Position numbers and translations under genes: made by a program. A stretch of DNA of 64,000 nucleotides from positions 124,001 through 188,000 of the forward strand of contig NZ_JBHUEJ010000016.1 in assembly GCF_042680565.1 (NCBI RefSeq). Direction: 5' to 3'. Source of the stretch: Ottowia flava (GTDB lineage: Bacteria; Pseudomonadota; Gammaproteobacteria; Burkholderiales; Burkholderiaceae_C). The notes under the pieces were generated by a model. The model was not told the DNA's origin. It worked only from the letters and a program-made list of their open reading frames with translations, and searched no databases. The first letter of the stretch is position 1, and each line of letters opens with the position of its first letter. Positions 59,323-64,000 of this stretch are shown piece after piece.

Positions 59323-60367
59323 TCTGGATGGCCGTCGCGCGCTGCGCCTACCCGGCGACCTGCGGCTAGCGATGCACAACTTAGCGGCGGCGGGCGCGCT
59401 GCTGCTGGCGCTGACTGCGGCGGTGGGTGTGTCGCTGGCAACGGGCGTGACCGAGATCGAATGGGCCAGCGTCTGGCGCGCCGGGCCGGATGGCTCTGAT
59501 GCACAGGCGTTCGCGCTGTGGCAGGTAAGGCTGCCGCGCGTGCTACTGGCGGTCATGGCGGGCTGGTGCCTGGCCGTGACAGGGGCGGCGCTGCAATCGA
59601 CAGCGCGCAACCCGTTGGCCGACCCCGGCCTGCTGGGCATCAGCCAGGGGGCGGCCGTGGCGATTTTACTGACCATGGTGACCGCGCCGGCGTGGGCCGC
59701 AGGAATGGGTCTTTCAGCGGCGGCCATGGGCGGCGCACTGGCGGCGGCGCTGGCGCTAGCGGCGCTCACGCGTGGCAGTTCGGCAGGCGGGCTGGTACTG
59801 GTGCTGATGGGCATTGCGCTGGAGAGTGCGCTGTCGGCCGTCACCGGCATCCTGCTGCTGTATGCGCCGGCGGAGGCATCGCTGTCGCTGTCGCGCTGGA
59901 TGGCGGGCTCGCTCGACCAAGCCAACAGCCGCACCGCGCTGGCACTGCTGCCCTGGGTGCTGGCCAGCCTGCTGGCCTTGCCCGCGCTGGGCCGCCGGCT
60001 GCGCAGCCACGAGCTCGGCGACGCGCTGGCGCAGGCGCTGGGCGAGGACGTGCGCCGCTCGCGCACAGCGGTGCTGCTGGCGGCCGTGCTGCTCACCGCC
60101 GTGACGCTGCCCGCCGTGGGGCCGCTGATGTTCCTGGGCATCATGGCACCGCACGTGGCCGGGGCGCTGTCGCCCGCCACCGGCGGCATGCGGCTGCTGT
60201 TATCGGGGCTGATGGGGGCGCTGCTGCTGGTGGGCGCGGATTGCCTGACCCGCGCCGCCGTGTCCGCTGGCACGCTGCCCGTGGGCCTGAGCCTGGCGCT
60301 GATCGGCGTGCCCTTGTTTTTATTGGTGCTGCGCCTGCGCAAACTGCGCAGCGCACGCATGTCTTGA
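59303..60367 (+). CDS. FecCD-family iron-chelate permease (subunit 2)
   Basis: 354-residue permease paralogous to the previous one: WQVRLPRVLLAVMAGWCLAV, GAALQSTARNPLADPGLLGI, LGEDVRRSRTAV and VGPLMFLGIMAPHVAGAL. Its start overlaps the upstream gene by 20 bases. It has a hydrophilic N-terminal extension of ~25 residues. Two separate permease genes (rather than one used as a homodimer) resemble the FecC/FecD arrangement. Confidence 0.92.
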   Translation: MWRDPLSLDGRRALRLPGDLRLAMHNLAAAGALLLALTAAVGVSLATGVTEIEWASVWRAGPDGSDAQAFALWQVRLPRVLLAVMAGWCLAVTGAALQSTARNPLADPGLLGISQGAAVAILLTMVTAPAWAAGMGLSAAAMGGALAAALALAALTRGSSAGGLVLVLMGIALESALSAVTGILLLYAPAEASLSLSRWMAGSLDQANSRTALALLPWVLASLLALPALGRRLRSHELGDALAQALGEDVRRSRTAVLLAAVLLTAVTLPAVGPLMFLGIMAPHVAGALSPATGGMRLLLSGLMGALLLVGADCLTRAAVSAGTLPVGLSLALIGVPLFLLVLRLRKLRSARMS

Positions 60368-60377
60368 TGGAGATGAA

Positions 60378-61352
60378 ATGCGATTTCTGTGGTTGATGGC
60401 GGGCCTGCTGTTTTCGGCGCTGGCCTGGGCGCAGCCGGTGCGCGAGGTCAAGGACGACACCGGGCGCACGCTGCAAATCCCCGCGCAGCCGCAGCGCGTG
60501 CTGGTGCTGCACGAGGCGCTGCTGGGCGTGCCGCTGCTGGAGCTGGGCGTGAACGTGGTCGGCGCCTATGGCCGCGACGACGCGGGCCGCAGTCTGATGG
60601 GGGTGGACGCCATCCGCAACGTGCTGGGCGAGCGCCCTGGCGCGACCCAGGTGCGCGGCATTGGCGCGGTGGGTAGCATCGACCTGGAGCGGGTGCGCGC
60701 CCTGAAGCCCGACCTGATCATCGGCACCGAGCTGGACGCGGGCCACGTCGCCACCATGTCGGCCATCGCGCCCGTCTACTTGCAGCGCAGCGCGGCCGGC
60801 GCTGCCCAAGGCTTTGCCGCGCAGAAGGCGCTGGCTGCGCTGCTCGGGCGCGAGGCCGCCTACGCAGCGCTGCTGCGTGACTATCAAAGGCAGCTTGCCA
60901 GTGTGAAGGCGCAACTGCCGCCACCCGCGCAGCCTCCGGGCCGCTACCTGGCGATCTTTCTGCACGACCGTATCAACGTCGTCGGCACCATGTCGGGCAT
61001 GGTGCAGGCCATCGAAGACCTGGGCCTGCGCCGCCAGCCGCTGTCCGATGGCAGCGTGCAGGCCACGGGCCAATCCACGCTGATGGAGCCGATCAGCACC
61101 GAGACCTTCGGCCGACTGAACCCAGACTTGCTGTTCGTCATGCGCACCTTCACCGCGCAGCCGCAGGGCGAGGCGGGCGTGGCCGCCGATCTGGACAAGC
61201 TCACGCCCGGCTGGCGGCGCTTTCTGCGCCCTGCGCGCCAGAGGCGCGTGGTGTATCTGGATTCCGTCAAGGTGACGACGCCGACCGTTGCCAGCGCGCG
61301 CCATACGCTCACCGCTATCGAGCAATGGTTGGACAAACGCCATGCGAAATGA
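60378..61352 (+). CDS. Iron-chelate ABC transporter substrate-binding protein (FecB-like)
   Basis: 324-residue periplasmic binding protein of the FecB/FhuD/BtuF type. Signal MRFLWLMAGLLFSALAWA; then EVKDDTGRTLQIPAQPQRVL, the typical first strand, and GSIDLERVRALKPDLIIGTE. It lies ten bases after the second permease gene, and its stop overlaps the monooxygenase start by 11 bases, placing transport and enzyme in one transcript. Confidence 0.92.
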   Translation: MRFLWLMAGLLFSALAWAQPVREVKDDTGRTLQIPAQPQRVLVLHEALLGVPLLELGVNVVGAYGRDDAGRSLMGVDAIRNVLGERPGATQVRGIGAVGSIDLERVRALKPDLIIGTELDAGHVATMSAIAPVYLQRSAAGAAQGFAAQKALAALLGREAAYAALLRDYQRQLASVKAQLPPPAQPPGRYLAIFLHDRINVVGTMSGMVQAIEDLGLRRQPLSDGSVQATGQSTLMEPISTETFGRLNPDLLFVMRTFTAQPQGEAGVAADLDKLTPGWRRFLRPARQRRVVYLDSVKVTTPTVASARHTLTAIEQWLDKRHAK

Positions 61353-62610
61353 ACGCCTGCACATCGGCTTTTGCCTGTCGGCCACCTGGCTGCGCGGCCA
61401 GGCTGCAAGCCCTAGCGATGCAGGCCGCGACCTACCCTCCTGGTATGGTGAGCTCGCGTGCCGCGCGGAGACCGCGTGCCTCGACTTCGTCTTCAAGCCC
61501 GACGCTCTGTTCTTCCACCCAGCGATGTGCCGCGGTGCGCTGGCGCTCGATGGTGTCGATCCCACACTGCTGATGGCGGCGATCGCAGCGCAGACGCAGC
61601 GCATCGGCCTGGTCACCACGCTCTCGACCACCTTTGTGCCACCCTACGTCGCGGCGCGGCAGTTGATGTCGCTGCACTGGCTGAGCCAGGGACGGGCGGG
61701 CTGGAACATCGTCACCGCACTCGACGGCGCGGCGAATTTTGGCGCGCAGCCCATGCCCGATGCCGACAAGCGCTACCGCAAGGCCGCCGAGATGACGGCG
61801 CTGGTGCGCGCGCTGTGGCGCAGCTACCCGCACGAGGCCATCGCCAGTGGTGAAGGCATCCGCGCTGTCGATCACCAAGGTGCATTCTTCCAGTGCCAGG
61901 GGCCGCTCAATCTACCCGCGTACCCATTGAGCGAGCCGGTGCTGATGCAGGCAGGCGCATCGGACACGGGCCGCACCTTTGCCGCCAGCGTGGCCCAGGC
62001 CACTTTTGCCGCCACGCCCGACATGGAGGCTGGCATCGAGTTGTGCGCCGACCTGAAGCACCGCGCACGGCTGCAGGGCCGCGCGCCGGGTGACATCCGC
62101 GTGCTGCCGGGCCTGCATTTTTTTCTCGGCCGCACACGCGAGGAGGCACACGATCGGCACCGCAATGCCTTTGCCGGCATCGGCGTGGAGCAACGCCTGC
62201 AATCGCTGTACACCGCGGTGGGGCTGGACGCTCGCGCGCTGGCGCCGGATGCGCGTGTCGATGCCGCTTTGCTGCCGCCCGCCGGCACCCCGGTGCGCAG
62301 CCGCACCCACGCCCAACTGCTGCGCGCATTCATTGCGCGCGAGCGCCCCACGCTGCGCGAATTGCTGGAGCGGCCCGAGTTGGTCGGCTCGGCACACTGG
62401 GTGGCCGTGGGTACGGCGGAGGACGTGGCCGATGACGTTGCCGCCTGGTTCAATGCGCGGGCGATGGACGGTTTCGTCGCGCTCCCCGGCGGCGGCGCGC
62501 AATCGGTCGACCTGTTCTTTGCCGAGCTTGTGCCCGAGCTGGCGCGACGCGGCCTGCTGCGCCAGCGCTACAGCGGGCGCACACTGCGCGAGCACCTCAT
62601 GGAGGACTGA
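61342..62610 (+). CDS. NtaA/SnaA/DszA-type FMNH2-dependent monooxygenase
   Basis: 422-residue flavin-dependent (luciferase-like, TIM-barrel) monooxygenase. Characteristic segments: LHIGFCLSATWLRGQAAS, LDFVFKPDALFFHP, IGLVTTLSTTFVPPYVAARQ, LSQGRAGWNIVTA, and EPVLMQAGASDTGRTFAA. These are the hallmarks of the nitrilotriacetate/EDTA/pristinamycin/dibenzothiophene-sulfone monooxygenase group, which oxidise C-N or C-S bonds with reduced FMN from a separate reductase. Its translation is coupled to the iron-chelate binding protein, suggesting it breaks down the chelator after uptake (inference). No reductase gene is in the window. Confidence 0.9.
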   Translation: MRNERLHIGFCLSATWLRGQAASPSDAGRDLPSWYGELACRAETACLDFVFKPDALFFHPAMCRGALALDGVDPTLLMAAIAAQTQRIGLVTTLSTTFVPPYVAARQLMSLHWLSQGRAGWNIVTALDGAANFGAQPMPDADKRYRKAAEMTALVRALWRSYPHEAIASGEGIRAVDHQGAFFQCQGPLNLPAYPLSEPVLMQAGASDTGRTFAASVAQATFAATPDMEAGIELCADLKHRARLQGRAPGDIRVLPGLHFFLGRTREEAHDRHRNAFAGIGVEQRLQSLYTAVGLDARALAPDARVDAALLPPAGTPVRSRTHAQLLRAFIARERPTLRELLERPELVGSAHWVAVGTAEDVADDVAAWFNARAMDGFVALPGGGAQSVDLFFAELVPELARRGLLRQRYSGRTLREHLMED

Positions 62611-63394
62611 AACGCCAGCCAGTTTGCGCGCAGATCTGCGCCGCCGCCTGCCGCAGCGCGTCGGCGTGGTTCTCGGTCTGCGCGGCTTCCACGGTCGATA
62701 CCGTGGTAACCACGCAAACCAGCTCGCCCTGCGCATCAAAGATGGGGGCAGCCTTGCCGATCAGCGAGGTGAACAAGTGCTCCACACGCTCGGCAAAGCA
62801 TGTGCTGCGCACCTGCTCCAGCGATTGTCCATCGCCGCGTGGGCGGCGAAAGGCTTCGGGCTGGCGCTGCCGAGCAGCTTCCACACGCTGCGCGGGCAGG
62901 AATGCCTGGAACACCTGCCCGCTGGCAGTGTTGTCGAGCGGTAGCACGTCGCCCAGCGTGACGGTGCTGATGACGAAGCGCGCACTGCGGTACCAGCGCA
63001 CGATGACCGGACCAACGTCCGTCCAGATCACCACTCCGCAGCTCGCGGCAATGCGACCAGCCAGCGCCTTCATCAGGCTGGCGGCCACTTCCACCGGCTC
63101 GATCTGTCGCAGCGCCGACAGGCCGATGCTCAGGGCCGCGTGGCCCAGGCTATATCGGCCGCTTGCGCCGTCTTGCTGCACCAGCCCTTCCTTGTTCAGG
63201 CTTTGCAGATAGCGATGCGCCGTAGGCGCGCCGATGCGGCAGGCGCGTGCCAGCTCGGTCAGCGCCATCGGCCCGTCGGCGGCGGACAGCGCCTGCAAGA
63301 CGCGCGCGGCGATTGAGACGGACTGGATCAGACCCGAGCGCTTGGGGTCGCCAGTGGCGCTGCGGGTTTTGGCGGAGGACGGAGGGAGCGCCAT
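62597..63394 (-). CDS. IclR-family transcriptional regulator
   Basis: 265-residue regulator with N-terminal HTH (MALTELARACRIGAPTAHRY and the wing GRYSLGHA) and IclR effector domain (ADNTASGQVF-like LDNTASGQVFQAF, then AERVEHLFTSLIGKAAPIFD). Its 3' end overlaps the 3' end of the monooxygenase gene by 14 bases (convergent). It lies inside the direct repeats, so it belongs to the iron module; the ligand may be the chelator or a breakdown product. Confidence 0.9.
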   Translation of the reverse strand: MALPPSSAKTRSATGDPKRSGLIQSVSIAARVLQALSAADGPMALTELARACRIGAPTAHRYLQSLNKEGLVQQDGASGRYSLGHAALSIGLSALRQIEPVEVAASLMKALAGRIAASCGVVIWTDVGPVIVRWYRSARFVISTVTLGDVLPLDNTASGQVFQAFLPAQRVEAARQRQPEAFRRPRGDGQSLEQVRSTCFAERVEHLFTSLIGKAAPIFDAQGELVCVVTTVSTVEAAQTENHADALRQAAAQICAQTGWRFSPP

Positions 63395-63417
63395 GCGATG
63401 GGAGGGTATTCTGCTAA

Positions 63418-63471
63418 CGTTTTGATAGCTAATTACGATTTCCTGAAGCGCACCACAGGCCGATTTTCTCT
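63418..63471 (+). repeat. Dispersed repeat, copy 14, right edge of the iron module
   Basis: Diverged forward copy (TTTGATAGCTAATTACGATT, then CACCACAGGCCGATTTTCT) that runs into the right direct repeat. Lies between the IclR start and the GMC gene stop. Confidence 0.6.
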
Positions 63472-63565
63472 ATTGCTCAGCGTTCTGGAAAGGTGCCAGC
63501 GAATGCGTCGCCAGCGCGTGCTGCACTCAGCGGCCGACGATCCAGCGCGCCGCCTTCTCGGCCAT
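63455..63565 (+). repeat. Right direct repeat, covering the true 3' end of the GMC gene
   Basis: Partner of 55052-55161, same orientation. The right half (63527-63565) is the functional end of the GMC oxidoreductase gene (AEKAARWIVGR, stop 63529-63527); the left half is its downstream flank. Confidence 0.8.
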
Positions 63566-64000
63566 CATCAGCGTCGGGCTGTTGGTGTTGCCGCTGGTGA
63601 TGGTGGGCATGGCGCCAGCGTCGACGACGCGCAGCCCGGCAATGACGCCACCAGCGCCGTCGCGCGCCTGCAGGCGGGGGGTCAGCACCGCCATCGGGTC
63701 GTCGTCCCGGCCCATTTTGGTGGTGCCGACCGGGTGGAAGATGGTGCTGGCGATGTCGCCGGCCAGGCGCGCCAGTTCTTCGTCGGTCTGGTACTGCACG
63801 CCGGGTTTGAATTCTTCCGGCGCAAAGCGCGCCATGGCGGGCTGCGCCATGATGCGCCGCGTGACGCGCAGGCTGTCGGCGGCCACGCGTCGGTCTTCGT
63901 CCGTGGCCAGGTAGTTGGGGGCGATGGCGGGCGCGTCCTGGTAGCGCGCGCTCTTGATCTGCACGGTGCCGCGGCTGGTCGGGTTGAGGTTGCAGACGCT
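63527..64000 (-). CDS. GMC-family oxidoreductase (C-terminal part, 5' end outside window)
   Basis: 158 C-terminal residues of a glucose-methanol-choline flavin oxidoreductase. The frame is open to the window edge (CNLNPTSRGTVQIKS before MQIKS...), and the catalytic-domain end is clear: STIFHPVGTTKMG with the active-site His, VVDAGAMPTITSGNTN and PTLMMAEKAARWIVGR. It oxidises an alcohol with FAD; the N-terminal FAD domain lies to the right of the window. Choline dehydrogenase-like or alcohol dehydrogenase-like specificity cannot be decided. Confidence 0.9.
   Translation of the reverse strand, partial: SVCNLNPTSRGTVQIKSARYQDAPAIAPNYLATDEDRRVAADSLRVTRRIMAQPAMARFAPEEFKPGVQYQTDEELARLAGDIASTIFHPVGTTKMGRDDDPMAVLTPRLQARDGAGGVIAGLRVVDAGAMPTITSGNTNSPTLMMAEKAARWIVGR

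Noticed and set aside
1..64000. tRNA, rRNA, CRISPR arrays, insertion sequences, prophage
   Set aside because: None was seen on reading both strands; the repeats found are not regularly spaced and there is no transposase or integrase.

Overview
The window is 64 kb of GC-rich DNA from a betaproteobacterium, most likely a member of the Comamonadaceae (Burkholderiales). The evidence is the codon and base composition, the gene families (Bug/TctC-type receptor, livGFKHM operon, lptA-lptB-rpoN, DksA-like protein, pgpA-pncC) and about 14 copies of a dispersed ~60-bp intergenic repeat (core AGCTGCTTGCGCAGATGGTT) of the kind common in that family. The genus cannot be fixed from sequence alone. No tRNA, rRNA, CRISPR array, transposase or phage gene was recognised.

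Layout. 1-4.6 kb: a minus-strand acyl-CoA operon (two enoyl-CoA hydratases, a class III CoA-transferase, a Bug-type receptor) with a divergent IclR regulator and a clear palindromic operator between them. 4.7-10.6 kb: sulfate uptake, with two tandem sulfate-binding proteins, then cysT-cysW-cysA. 10.9-23 kb: mixed housekeeping genes (UspA, an orphan amino-acid-type binding protein, ssb, a ClC antiporter, two MFS exporters, a glutamine amidotransferase, a small cytochrome c, a DksA-like protein, malate synthase G). 25-29.4 kb: a convergent envelope-sugar locus (GT39 transferase plus ChbG/YdjC deacetylase facing GtrA plus a GT2 polyprenyl-phosphate transferase) that matches the logic of the NaxD/FlmF2/FlmK lipid A amino-sugar pathway. 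29.5-38.2 kb: argS, a SPOR protein, dsbA, lptA-lptB-rpoN and a degenerate bacteriophytochrome-like kinase. 38.2-46.5 kb: an RNA methyltransferase, an orphan PIN protein, a P5C-dehydrogenase-like enzyme and a complete branched-chain amino-acid ABC operon whose LivF has Arg in place of the Walker A Lys. 46.9-54.9 kb: a membrane-anchored GltB-like FMN protein, two lipoproteins, pgpA-pncC, a frameshifted glutathione transferase, a WYL regulator and a DUF533 protein.

55.0-64 kb is the most striking part: an ~8.3-kb iron-uptake module (Fur box, TonB receptor, ABC ATPase, two permeases, binding protein, an NtaA/SnaA-type FMNH2-dependent monooxygenase, and a convergent IclR regulator). It lies between ~110-bp direct repeats. 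Both repeats carry the 3' end of a GMC oxidoreductase gene and the dispersed repeat, so the module looks like a discrete insertion. It probably imports a ferric chelate and oxidatively breaks down the ligand.

A second theme is copies of the dispersed repeat lying in frame inside protein genes (rpoN, argS, the ChbG/YdjC deacetylase and the 3' end of an RNA methyltransferase).
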